Shown: one piece after another, positions 1 to 8,317 of the stretch | How the letters are laid out: the number at the start of each line of letters is the position of its first letter | Position numbering within the stretch: position 1 is the first letter of the stretch | DNA from: Cohnella terricola | Lineage (GTDB): Bacteria; Bacillota; Bacilli; Paenibacillales; Paenibacillaceae | NCBI RefSeq assembly: GCF_007786475.1 | Contig: NZ_VNJJ01000010.1 | Coordinates: forward strand, 62,001-126,000 | Direction: 5' to 3' | DNA: 64,000 bases | The notes under the pieces: model-generated | What the model was told of the DNA's origin: nothing | The model's input: only the letters and a program-made list of their open reading frames with translations | The model's database searches: none | Made by a program: the position numbers and the translations under genes

Positions 1-2
1 CT

Positions 3-323
3 TTGATCGTTGAATTGATGGAATTGCTTCAGTCCTCGTACGAGAAAGAAAAAAAGGTAGATGCTGCAGTCGGCATCGGCCTTACGATTGCTCTCGTTGT
101 CAAATGTTTTACCAGCCTTGAAACGGATGCCCAAAGTTGCGAAGAATTATTGAGTTTAATTCGCACATTAAAGGATGGCGGATATTTGGATACCATTCTT
201 GCTGCATTCGAACAGACGGAATTGGATTCGATATTCAATGACCTTAAAATCGCCATCGATAAAGTAAATCATGGCATCAAGTTAGCCATGCAAGAGTTCG
301 AAACGGGAGAGGAATCTAAATGA
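3..323 (+). CDS. Small phage protein upstream of tape measure (possibly partial)
   Basis: I do not recognise this 106-residue protein by sequence. It is mostly helical, acidic at its C-terminus and has no signal peptide or convincing membrane span. It sits two genes before the tape measure gene, where tailed phages usually encode tail assembly chaperones, so a chaperone role is a positional inference only. The first codon used is TTG two bases from the window edge; an ATG lies five codons later, and the true start may lie outside the window. It overlaps the next gene by 4 bases (ATGA), which indicates translational coupling. Confidence 0.6.
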   Translation: MIVELMELLQSSYEKEKKVDAAVGIGLTIALVVKCFTSLETDAQSCEELLSLIRTLKDGGYLDTILAAFEQTELDSIFNDLKIAIDKVNHGIKLAMQEFETGEESK

Positions 324-745
324 AAATCAAATACGGAGAAGTACAATTCCTGGCCAAATGGCTGCTTCAGAATCTCTCCTTAGCTGGTAAAAGCAATCGA
401 ATGCGAATCCGGTTTGTTGAAATTCTAGGCATAAAGGCGAATGAATTACGCAAGTATTATCTGCAGCTTCTTCAAGAGCATTGCTATTTAGATGATCAAG
501 GCGTACCGAAAACGGTTACGGTCGAGAATGACCAAACCACTTACGACGTTATAGATCCAACTGCTTTCGAGCGGGATCTCAGAGAGCTCCTGGAAGAAAC
601 GTTTACGTTGGAACTGAACGATGAAAATAAGGAAATGCTGTTATCCATTCGACAATCCTTGATAGATTGTCCTACCCCTTGGAGCGGGGACCAAGCCCTG
701 GAGCATGAAATGGTTGCCAAACTGTTCGATCAGATTAGAGATTAA
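320..745 (+). CDS. Phage protein, DUF1617-like, before tape measure
   Basis: This 141-residue protein starts with a pattern (KIKYGEVQFLAKWL, then NLSLAGKSNRMRIRF) resembling small DUF1617-type phage proteins, whose function is not known. It is rich in charged residues and predicted helices and has no membrane segment. The ATG overlaps the previous stop and is preceded by a good GAGAGGA ribosome site. Its place directly ahead of the tape measure gene would suit a tail assembly chaperone; no slippery frameshift signal linking it to the upstream gene was obvious to me. The family name is a resemblance, not a search result. Confidence 0.6.
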   Translation: MKIKYGEVQFLAKWLLQNLSLAGKSNRMRIRFVEILGIKANELRKYYLQLLQEHCYLDDQGVPKTVTVENDQTTYDVIDPTAFERDLRELLEETFTLELNDENKEMLLSIRQSLIDCPTPWSGDQALEHEMVAKLFDQIRD

Positions 746-769
746 GGTATAGGGCAAAGGGGTGATCGC

Positions 770-3700
770 ATGATTCAAGACAAAAACTTGAATATTAAAA
801 TAAAGACCGATTTGAATATCGGCGAATCGTTAAAAAACGCGAACCGGGCTCTTAAAGAACTGGAAACTTCATCTTCATTGAAGAAGTTATCCGTACGCAT
901 CGGGTTTGCGAGTCAAGATATTTCGACGATGATGACGCAGATGAATAAATTAAATGCCACATTTAGAGAGTCGATCAGGGTGGCTAAGCTAGTCAAAGAA
1001 GCGAATGCTTCCGGCTTAACGGTTTCGTCGACTCTTCCCACAAATCAAAGCAAGTTGCAAAGCGAGGGAGTATTAAAAAGTTCACCGCAAGCATCCGATG
1101 CCGTAACAAGGGTTTCGGAGAAAGCTTCTTTTCTATCGGATCTCAGCCCTTCGTTGGCTAAAATGGGGACCGTATTTAAGAACGGAATCCCTTACATGCT
1201 TGAGTTAAACAAAGCATTACGGGATATTGCGTCCGTTTATCAAATAAGCGACGAACGCGCTTCCAAATACGGGGAAAAAATTCATAATCTAAGCAACGAC
1301 ATGGGGTTGGCGACGGAAGAGATCATGCAATTGGCATTGCATCTCGGAAGCTTGGGCGTTGGCGAATCGGAGCTTATGGAACGTTTGAGCACATCGGCTC
1401 AATTCGCCAAAAACGCAAATCTTGATTATTCCGCATCCGCAAATATCCTGGAATCCGTAGTTAACGCAATGGGAGTTACATCAGCAAGAGCGTCAGATGT
1501 GCTGACGTATTTGGGAGATTCCGCGAAATCAAGCGCTTCGCGAATTGGCGAAGCGATGCGGTCAATATCCGGAGAAGTCGGTGACGCTGGGCTTGAATTC
1601 GAGAAAGTCGCGAGTTGGATTGCAACGCTCTCTTCGGAAACGGAGCTTTCGAGCACGGCGATAGGCAGTTCGGTTAATGCCATGATTGAACGGTTTCAAG
1701 CGCTAACGAGCACGGGATTCGACGAGATGCGAAATACGAGCCTAGTTCAAGTTTCCGAGGCATTGCGGGAAGCGAATGTAGATCTGGTCGATTCCGAGGG
1801 CAAGTTTAGAAATTTCGGAACGATCATGGACGAATTGGGGAGCCGATGGGCGAGTTTAAGCGATTCGGTAAGAGAGTATGTAAGTGCTACGCTAGCCGGA
1901 GAAAGCCGAAGCGGCATGTTTGAGAGTCTGATGCAAAATTATAGTCAGTCCATCCAGCTATTCGAGGGATCATTAAACGCAAACGGCAGCGCGCAAGAGA
2001 AATTTGCATCCTATCTCAGCGGGACGGAGGCGAAGCTGAATCAACTGAGCAATGCATGGTCCGGCGTATGGCAGTCCGGGTTTAGTTCGGAATCTTTTAA
2101 TGGTGTTATCGAAGTCATGATTGTTTTGACCAAAGCATTGGACAAGTTTGTTCAGTCCGCGGGAGTTCTTCCGGTCATCTTCGGGGCTATCGGATTCTCT
2201 AGCTCCGCTTTAAACGTTAACTTCAAAAATCTTGTCATCGGAGTCATGACACTAGGAAAAGGCTTAAAGGCACTAGGTGTTTCGGCGCGAATGGCTCAAG
2301 GAGCGATTCGCGGTTTTCTTGCATCGACTGTCGTCGGCGCTCTGTTCGTCGCACTGGGCTTCGTGTTGGAGAAGCTTATCGGACTGTTCTACAAGGCTAA
2401 AGATTCGCAAAACGAATACTTGTCAAGCCTATCTGAAACGATTAAGTCTACCGAGGATAGCATTACCAGAATCACGGAACTTAACAATCAATTAAAAACG
2501 TTCGTCGGAACGCAAGAAGAACTGGCGAGACTTAGAAGTCAAATGGCTGATGAAATGCCGCAAATCATCGATCATTACGATGCGGAAGGACAGGCCGTTT
2601 ACAAAACCGCGCAAGAAATAAACGAATTAATCAAAAAAGAAAAGGAACTGAATTTACAAAGAAAAAAGGAATTGTATTCGGAAAGCTCGGATCAACTCAA
2701 AGATTCAGAGAAGCAGATTTCTTCGGGACGTAAAACGATAAAAAAAAAGCAGGATGAATTTGATTATTCATCCGCAAAGTATGAAGCTCTGTCTTTTGCC
2801 GAACGCTACGCAAACGAGAGTAATCTTGCAAATTCGGATCCCTTTTCAAAGGAATACGAAGATCATATTAATAAATTGAATGCCGAAATTCAGCGCATTT
2901 TTAAAGAAAAAGGGCAATACGTTTCTGAAAATTTTTTGTCGGTAGAGACCATTGGAACAGGGTTCTTAGGCGCGGCAACAAAAGCCAAGGCCGAGCTCGG
3001 GCAAGTCGAAAGCGAAATCAACAAAGCTAGAAGCAAAATCGATGAAGGCTTAAATGGATATGTATCGAAATTTCAGGATTATAACGAAATATTGGTCGAA
3101 CAGTCCGGCCAAGCAGACCGAAACGTAAAGGTACTCCTCGATAATCTTGGAGCCGCATTCGTAGAAGCCGCCAGCGAGACGGGCGACAGTGCCCAAGAGA
3201 TCTCGTATAAATACGAACAACTGGCAGAGCAAGTTAATAAACATATTCAAGAGAATCAAATCGACATTACGAAAATGATTGAGAGTGGAGATCGTCAGGG
3301 AATTATCCAAATCATTCAGGATATTAGCGGGGATGCGAAAATTGCTGAAGAGACGATCGCAAAATTCTCGAATCGTTTGATTAATACCCCCAAACCGTCC
3401 AAAGATGCAGGCTTCGCCTTATATAGTGCCGAATTGGGTGAATTCGATAAGCGAATGAACCAATCGTTATCATCGTTCAGCAAGTTATCATCGGCCTACC
3501 AGACGCTTCAAAATGGCGAAAATCTGTCTCTGGATACGATTCTGGACTTGATCGATCAGTATCCGAAGTTTGCGGAATATTTAAACGAAAATAATGGATT
3601 GATTACAGATAAAGGCGCTTTGCTTGAAGAGATCGCGAACTTCGAAAGGGAAGAAAGATTAGAGGAAGCGCAAAGACTTCTAGACAGCAATAAGGATACG

Positions 3701-6340
3701 CTGGATTCATTGGAAAACAAACGAAGAATGTACGAGCAGTTTTATACGGCAATGGCGGGTGCGCTTCCGTTAGAAATCGGAAAATCAATGTTTAGCGATT
3801 CAGATAGAGAGCAATATCAAGCTATGATCAAAGATCGGGAAAAGCTTGAAGCGCGAGTAAAAGCACTGTCCAAGCCAATAGTATTTACTAAATCTACTTC
3901 TAGGAGCGGAAATTCGGCTTCAACTGCGAAGTACGAACCCAACCTTAAACTCTCCAAGGCGCAGCTTGAGATCGATAAATATAATCGTGCTCTAGAAGAC
4001 AACAGTAAGACCATTGACGAGGCGAAGGCAAAAGGAGAATCTTACGATCAGTTACTTCGTACGAGGCTGAAGCTTTACTCGCAACTGGCATCCGAGATCG
4101 GGAACCTCAAATCCGAGCAGCAACAAGAACAAAACAAGCTTAAAGAAATTCTATCCAAAACCGGGTTGATCGAGAAAAACGGAGAAGTTATCGCCAATGT
4201 CGAAGCCCGCCTCGTTGCTTTATCGAAGGCCGGCAATTCGGCACGTTTTGGTCATGCCGCCGATAAACTCGAAGAGTTCGTCAAGCGATATCTGGAACTC
4301 ACGAATCAATTGGCCGACACCAACTCGCAGTTAAAGCAAGTGACGATGGATATCGCGGCCACGCTGCAATCCGGACTCGATCGGATCGCAGAGAACGCGA
4401 ACAAGAAGAAAACTCATTACAACAATGCGATTTCATTGCTTGGAGAAATCAACACCGAAGAAGAAAAAAAGCAATTGGCCGAAAATACGGACGGTATCGT
4501 CAAAGCGTTAGCCATTCAGAGGGAAGACATTCTCAAGGAGTTCGCTAAGACAAAAAATAAAATCAGAAACAGCAAAAGCGATCAGGAGAAAGACGCGTAT
4601 ACGATTTACTTAGAAACCCTTAAAGCCGACCTTTCTAACTTAAACGTAGAAAGCGTACAGCAGGCGGAAGCATCGGGCAAGGCGCACGCGGAAGCGATCG
4701 TTTTCGGTTTCGATAAACAGCTGGACGATTTGAATTATTCCAAGTCTTTGCTCGGAAATATCGATACCGAGGACGAGAAACGGCAAGCGGCCAAAATCTC
4801 GGAAAATGTGAGAAACGTCCTGTTAAACGGGATCGATGAATATAATAGACAGATCGAGGAACTGGAAGGGGAGCTGTCTAAAAAGCTAACGAAAGAAAAA
4901 AGACACGAGTATCAGTCGAAACTCGAAGTCCTGCAAGGTTATGTAAAGGATTATAAGCTAAAGCTTGTGCAACTTGCGGATGAAGAACTAAGTTTGCGTA
5001 AGAGTCAAGCGGACGAAATCATCGGCAACTACAAGAAGATGCTTGAACAAAAGCGCGATCTTGAATTAAACGCGATCGATCGCCTCATGGAGGCCGAAGA
5101 CGAGCGTCACAATAAACGGCTTAAAGACATTGACGAAGAGAGCAATGCCTTTAAGAAAGATATCGATACTCGCCTTAAGGCCATGGATCGGTTAAACGCA
5201 TCCGAAGATTACCAGCGGGAAATTCAAAAACTCAGCGATGAACGCTCGACGATTCAAAACAAGTACAATACGCTTTTGAAGGACAATTCATTCGAGGCCA
5301 AGAAAAAACGAGCCGAGCTGGAACAACAATTAAACGCGATCGAAGAACAGATTGCCGACAAGCAGAGGGAACGTGCAAGAACGTCTTCTAAAGAAGCGCT
5401 GGAAGACTTATTGTCGGATCGCGAAGAGTTTTACGAAGAGCAACGAAATCAGGAAGATTCGAACTACAACAAGACGAAAAGCCAGCTTGAAAACGAGAAG
5501 AAACTTCGGGAAACGCATTGGAAAGCCGTCTTGGAAGACGAAAAGTCCTTTTATCAACTGAAACAGAAATTGATAAGCGATGATGCAAGTACGGTAACTG
5601 GCGCGTTAAGCGGGTTACGTGGCGAGTACGAAAGGTTCTTCTCCTATTTGCAATCCCAAGCAAGTCACTTAGGCGAGACTTTCGGTTCGATCAATAGCAA
5701 TTTCCAAATGGATTTCGATCAACTGAAAAACAGTCCTCTCTCTAATAGTGGCGGAAATAGCGGAAATTCGGGAAGCGGCAACACCCAAGATACTGCAAGG
5801 GCCGCTGCATGGAATCAGTATTTGGAAAATAAAAAAAAAGCCGAAGCCTTACTGGAGGAAGTGAAAAAAGGCAAACTTACTGACAAAGACCGCGCGGAGA
5901 AGAACGCGGAAATTGAAAAACTTCAAGCGATAAATGCCAAGTATAGGGACGAGCCATACAGATTTCCCGAAGGGAACTACGCAAAGCTCGTCGATTATAA
6001 GTACTATCATCTAGGCGGCGAAGTAGGCAAAGAAGGAACAACTGTTCAAAAATGGTGGAAAAAAATCTTGAAATCCGACGAAGTTCCTTCGATTTTAAGG
6101 AAAGGCGAAGTGGTGTTGGATCAGCCGATCCGATTCATTCAAGATATGGCAAGCCGAATGATGGGCGGATTATCCAACGTTATGACGGCCAGGCCGATCA
6201 TTTCCTCCGCGACTCCATCGGGAACGACCATCGAAAACTTAAACATGACTTTCACGGGAAGCCTGCCTAAAGACGGCAGGAGTTTTGCGGATGAATTCGT
6301 CGACGGCTTAAGCAGGAAAGGAATACGAATCGGGCAGTAA
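770..6340 (+). CDS. Phage tail tape measure protein (TP901 type)
   Basis: At 1856 residues this is the tape measure protein that sets tail length and is ejected with the DNA. Residues about 145-420 look like the TP901/PhageMin_Tail core (ALRDIASVYQ, then AMGVTSARASDVLTYLGDSA). Two hydrophobic stretches near 465-500 and 510-540 could insert in the host membrane. Residues about 560-1640 are a long, charged coiled coil (for example KQRERARTSSKEALEDLLSD). The C-terminus has the usual tape measure ending, with a GGEVG motif near 1747 followed by PSILRKGEVVL. Using the known rough rule of 1.5 angstrom per residue, the tail would be near 280 nm. No muralytic peptidase domain was seen. GGGGTGAT is the ribosome site. 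A terminator follows directly. Confidence 0.93.
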   Translation: MIQDKNLNIKIKTDLNIGESLKNANRALKELETSSSLKKLSVRIGFASQDISTMMTQMNKLNATFRESIRVAKLVKEANASGLTVSSTLPTNQSKLQSEGVLKSSPQASDAVTRVSEKASFLSDLSPSLAKMGTVFKNGIPYMLELNKALRDIASVYQISDERASKYGEKIHNLSNDMGLATEEIMQLALHLGSLGVGESELMERLSTSAQFAKNANLDYSASANILESVVNAMGVTSARASDVLTYLGDSAKSSASRIGEAMRSISGEVGDAGLEFEKVASWIATLSSETELSSTAIGSSVNAMIERFQALTSTGFDEMRNTSLVQVSEALREANVDLVDSEGKFRNFGTIMDELGSRWASLSDSVREYVSATLAGESRSGMFESLMQNYSQSIQLFEGSLNANGSAQEKFASYLSGTEAKLNQLSNAWSGVWQSGFSSESFNGVIEVMIVLTKALDKFVQSAGVLPVIFGAIGFSSSALNVNFKNLVIGVMTLGKGLKALGVSARMAQGAIRGFLASTVVGALFVALGFVLEKLIGLFYKAKDSQNEYLSSLSETIKSTEDSITRITELNNQLKTFVGTQEELARLRSQMADEMPQIIDHYDAEGQAVYKTAQEINELIKKEKELNLQRKKELYSESSDQLKDSEKQISSGRKTIKKKQDEFDYSSAKYEALSFAERYANESNLANSDPFSKEYEDHINKLNAEIQRIFKEKGQYVSENFLSVETIGTGFLGAATKAKAELGQVESEINKARSKIDEGLNGYVSKFQDYNEILVEQSGQADRNVKVLLDNLGAAFVEAASETGDSAQEISYKYEQLAEQVNKHIQENQIDITKMIESGDRQGIIQIIQDISGDAKIAEETIAKFSNRLINTPKPSKDAGFALYSAELGEFDKRMNQSLSSFSKLSSAYQTLQNGENLSLDTILDLIDQYPKFAEYLNENNGLITDKGALLEEIANFEREERLEEAQRLLDSNKDTLDSLENKRRMYEQFYTAMAGALPLEIGKSMFSDSDREQYQAMIKDREKLEARVKALSKPIVFTKSTSRSGNSASTAKYEPNLKLSKAQLEIDKYNRALEDNSKTIDEAKAKGESYDQLLRTRLKLYSQLASEIGNLKSEQQQEQNKLKEILSKTGLIEKNGEVIANVEARLVALSKAGNSARFGHAADKLEEFVKRYLELTNQLADTNSQLKQVTMDIAATLQSGLDRIAENANKKKTHYNNAISLLGEINTEEEKKQLAENTDGIVKALAIQREDILKEFAKTKNKIRNSKSDQEKDAYTIYLETLKADLSNLNVESVQQAEASGKAHAEAIVFGFDKQLDDLNYSKSLLGNIDTEDEKRQAAKISENVRNVLLNGIDEYNRQIEELEGELSKKLTKEKRHEYQSKLEVLQGYVKDYKLKLVQLADEELSLRKSQADEIIGNYKKMLEQKRDLELNAIDRLMEAEDERHNKRLKDIDEESNAFKKDIDTRLKAMDRLNASEDYQREIQKLSDERSTIQNKYNTLLKDNSFEAKKKRAELEQQLNAIEEQIADKQRERARTSSKEALEDLLSDREEFYEEQRNQEDSNYNKTKSQLENEKKLRETHWKAVLEDEKSFYQLKQKLISDDASTVTGALSGLRGEYERFFSYLQSQASHLGETFGSINSNFQMDFDQLKNSPLSNSGGNSGNSGSGNTQDTARAAAWNQYLENKKKAEALLEEVKKGKLTDKDRAEKNAEIEKLQAINAKYRDEPYRFPEGNYAKLVDYKYYHLGGEVGKEGTTVQKWWKKILKSDEVPSILRKGEVVLDQPIRFIQDMASRMMGGLSNVMTARPIISSATPSGTTIENLNMTFTGSLPKDGRSFADEFVDGLSRKGIRIGQ

Positions 6341-6368
6341 GAGAGGAGAAGAATCCTCTCTTTTTTTT
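6339..6368 (+). terminator. Rho-independent terminator after tape measure gene
   Basis: A 9-bp stem (AAGAGAGGA with TCCTCTCTT) around a 6-base loop is followed by a run of eight T. It begins in the stop codon of the tape measure gene and probably lowers expression of the distal tail genes relative to it. Confidence 0.8.
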
Positions 6369-6387
6369 ATTTAGGGAGGTAACGGAA

Positions 6388-6984
6388 GTGACGATCAAAG
6401 ATTCGATTTATTTTATTTACGACGGAATTGAATCCAAGAGATACGGGATTGCCAATGTAAATCTGGATAGCGGGATGCAAGAAGAATACTTCGCCGCTTC
6501 CAGAAGGATTAACGAGGAACAAATCCGCGGGCGAAGCAAACCCTATTTTCAGGGTATAGAAAAAGAGCCATTAAAATTTTCCGTCAGTTTCGCCTTTGAA
6601 GAAGCTTGGGATGAAGCAACCATAAGAGAAGTAAAAAGATGGCTGACGGAACCCGATTATTACAAGCCGCTGATTTTCTCCAATGATCCCGAAAAAGTCT
6701 ATTACGCGATATGCGTCGACGATCCGCAGCTCGTTCACAACTGTTTGCAGCAAGGCTATATGAAGCTGAATTTCCGATGTAACGATGCTTATGCGTATTC
6801 CCCGTTATCCTTATCGAAGGTTTACGACTGGGATGAAAATCCGTTGATTATTGCACGTAACGCGTTTACGAACGGAGACAAGCACGGAATTCTCTTGAAT
6901 TCAAACGATCAAATCACATTAAATACCGCGAAGACCTGGAACGACATCTCTCCGGCTATAAGCTGGAAGGATCTATCCATTTAG
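6388..6984 (+). CDS. Distal tail protein (Dit), N-terminal domain only
   Basis: The first ~140 residues match the N-terminal domain of siphovirus distal tail proteins, which form the hexameric ring joining tail tube to baseplate: YDGIESKRYGI, a mid-region ending FRCNDAYAYSP, and a WLTEPDYYKPLIF segment. A normal Dit is about 250 residues with a galectin-like C-terminal domain; here the protein stops at 198 residues after an unrelated ~55-residue tail. A Dit C-terminal-like domain is found two genes downstream. The GTG start follows GGGAGG at 6374-6379. The N-terminal assignment is strong; the idea that Dit is split is inference. Confidence 0.8.
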   Translation: MTIKDSIYFIYDGIESKRYGIANVNLDSGMQEEYFAASRRINEEQIRGRSKPYFQGIEKEPLKFSVSFAFEEAWDEATIREVKRWLTEPDYYKPLIFSNDPEKVYYAICVDDPQLVHNCLQQGYMKLNFRCNDAYAYSPLSLSKVYDWDENPLIIARNAFTNGDKHGILLNSNDQITLNTAKTWNDISPAISWKDLSI

Positions 6985-6999
6985 AAAGGACGTGACAAT

Positions 7000-7635
7000 G
7001 TGTCTGCCACAACATCAAATTTATCGCTAGTTAAGCCCGATTTGTCCGACAACATCCATCAAACCGTGCTTCATCTTGCTTCCAACTTTCAGAAGATCGA
7101 TGATCGCTCGGATATCTATGTTTCGAATCTCCCTACGAACGGAGACTGGAATGAAGGCCAGCGCGTTTTTTTTACTAATCCCAAGGTCGGAGGGCATATT
7201 GGTGCAGTAAATATTAGATCGGGGAAAGCAGCTTCCAAGTGGAACTCCCTGCACCCCTACCAACTAGGAGACAGAGTCGTGCCGAATATAGACAATGGCC
7301 ACTGGTACGAGTGCATTCAATCGGGAACCAGCGCTCCGATGGAGCCGGCATGGCTAGTGGCGGCGCTCACGACAACGGAAGATACGCGCAATCGAACGAA
7401 CTGGCTTCCGTCGACCGTATACCATATTGACGATATCGTGATGCCGTCTGTTCCCAACGGGCGCTTTTATGTCTGCACCGTTCCCGGAACTTCCGGAACC
7501 CTCGAACCGGCATGGGAAACGACGGACGGCATTGTGACCTCTGATCATCACGCGGTTTGGATGACGTATCGTATCGTCAAATGGAGGGAATCGGGAACGG
7601 CTGTTAATTTTAGACCTTTCGGCAAGATCGAATAG
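7000..7635 (+). CDS. Tail protein with two ChiC/CBM5-like sugar-binding repeats
   Basis: This 211-residue protein contains two copies of a short module typical of carbohydrate-binding repeats in phage tail proteins and chitinases: YQLGDRVVP...NGHWYEC...GTSAPMEPAW at about residues 87-116 and YHIDDIVMP...NGRFYVC...GTSGTLEPAW at about 146-176. The conserved Trp/Tyr and the EPAW ending are clear. The N-terminal ~65 residues (NLSLVKPDLSDNI...) resemble the start of tail fibre or collar proteins. It lies between the two Dit-like pieces and is likely to bind cell-wall polysaccharide on the tail tip. Start is GTG with an AAAGGACGTGA ribosome site; an out-of-frame ATG overlaps it at 6998. Confidence 0.72.
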   Translation: MSATTSNLSLVKPDLSDNIHQTVLHLASNFQKIDDRSDIYVSNLPTNGDWNEGQRVFFTNPKVGGHIGAVNIRSGKAASKWNSLHPYQLGDRVVPNIDNGHWYECIQSGTSAPMEPAWLVAALTTTEDTRNRTNWLPSTVYHIDDIVMPSVPNGRFYVCTVPGTSGTLEPAWETTDGIVTSDHHAVWMTYRIVKWRESGTAVNFRPFGKIE

Positions 7636-7658
7636 ACGAGAGGCAAGAGGTGAATAGA

Positions 7659-8294
7659 ATGAATTGGTTGCAGCTTTCAGGATTGGGAGGTTACTACGAA
7701 TCGGAGGGCATTCCCTTTGCGCTAGATGGAGACGGAGCAATAAGCAAAATCTCGTGGGCATGCCTTGAACCCGAGGGCACATCGATTACCGTGTGGACAT
7801 CCGCATCCTTTAATGACGGGCATGATTGGACGAATTGGGCGCAATGCGTAAACGACGGGTACATTCCCGATATTTTGCCCGAATCAGATTTAGGAAGCGC
7901 AATTCTTAAATTTAGGGTATTCATGCATTCGAACGATGCCGCGATAAAACCGATCTTCCAATCGATCTCCTTTGAGCTTGAACCCGTAATCGTCTTTGAG
8001 AACAAGGGAGATACGGCTTGCCTGCCGGAGATTTGGATAACCAAGTCGGGGAACGGCGATTTCTCCTTAACGAATATTTCGAAAAACAATGAAAGGTTCG
8101 GATTCGCGAACTTGCTGAACGATGAGACGGTATATGTGAACTCGGAGAGAGAATATATCGAGACTAGCGTATCCGCTAAATATAGATATGCGGACTTTAA
8201 CGACCATTATTTCGATTTGCCTATCGGCAAAAACGTTCTTAGAGTCGAAGGAAACGCCAAATTACAGTTTCGGTACCAGTACAAATTCATTTAA
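7659..8294 (+). CDS. Tail protein with Dit C-terminal (galectin-like) domain
   Basis: Two domains are visible in 211 residues. The first ~105 form a beta-rich module (ISWACLEPEGTSITVWTSAS, HDWTNWAQC) of the kind inserted in tail proteins. Residues ~115-211 follow the pattern of the Dit C-terminal domain: PEIWITKSGNGDFSLTNIS, NDETVYVNSEREYIE, then DLPIGKNVLRVEG and a final FRYQYKFI. It probably sits at the outer face of the tail-tip ring. I chose ATG 7659 because AAGAGGTGA lies 5 bases upstream; a GTG at 7650 is in frame. Reading it as the missing half of Dit is inference. Confidence 0.7.
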   Translation: MNWLQLSGLGGYYESEGIPFALDGDGAISKISWACLEPEGTSITVWTSASFNDGHDWTNWAQCVNDGYIPDILPESDLGSAILKFRVFMHSNDAAIKPIFQSISFELEPVIVFENKGDTACLPEIWITKSGNGDFSLTNISKNNERFGFANLLNDETVYVNSEREYIETSVSAKYRYADFNDHYFDLPIGKNVLRVEGNAKLQFRYQYKFI

Positions 8295-8317
8295 ACGACT
8301 CTACGGGGAAGGAGGTT

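Noticed and set aside
6984..7659. A frameshift or sequencing error splitting one Dit gene
   Set aside because: Each piece has its own stop, ribosome site and start, and the middle gene is a complete, different domain protein, so a single error cannot join them.
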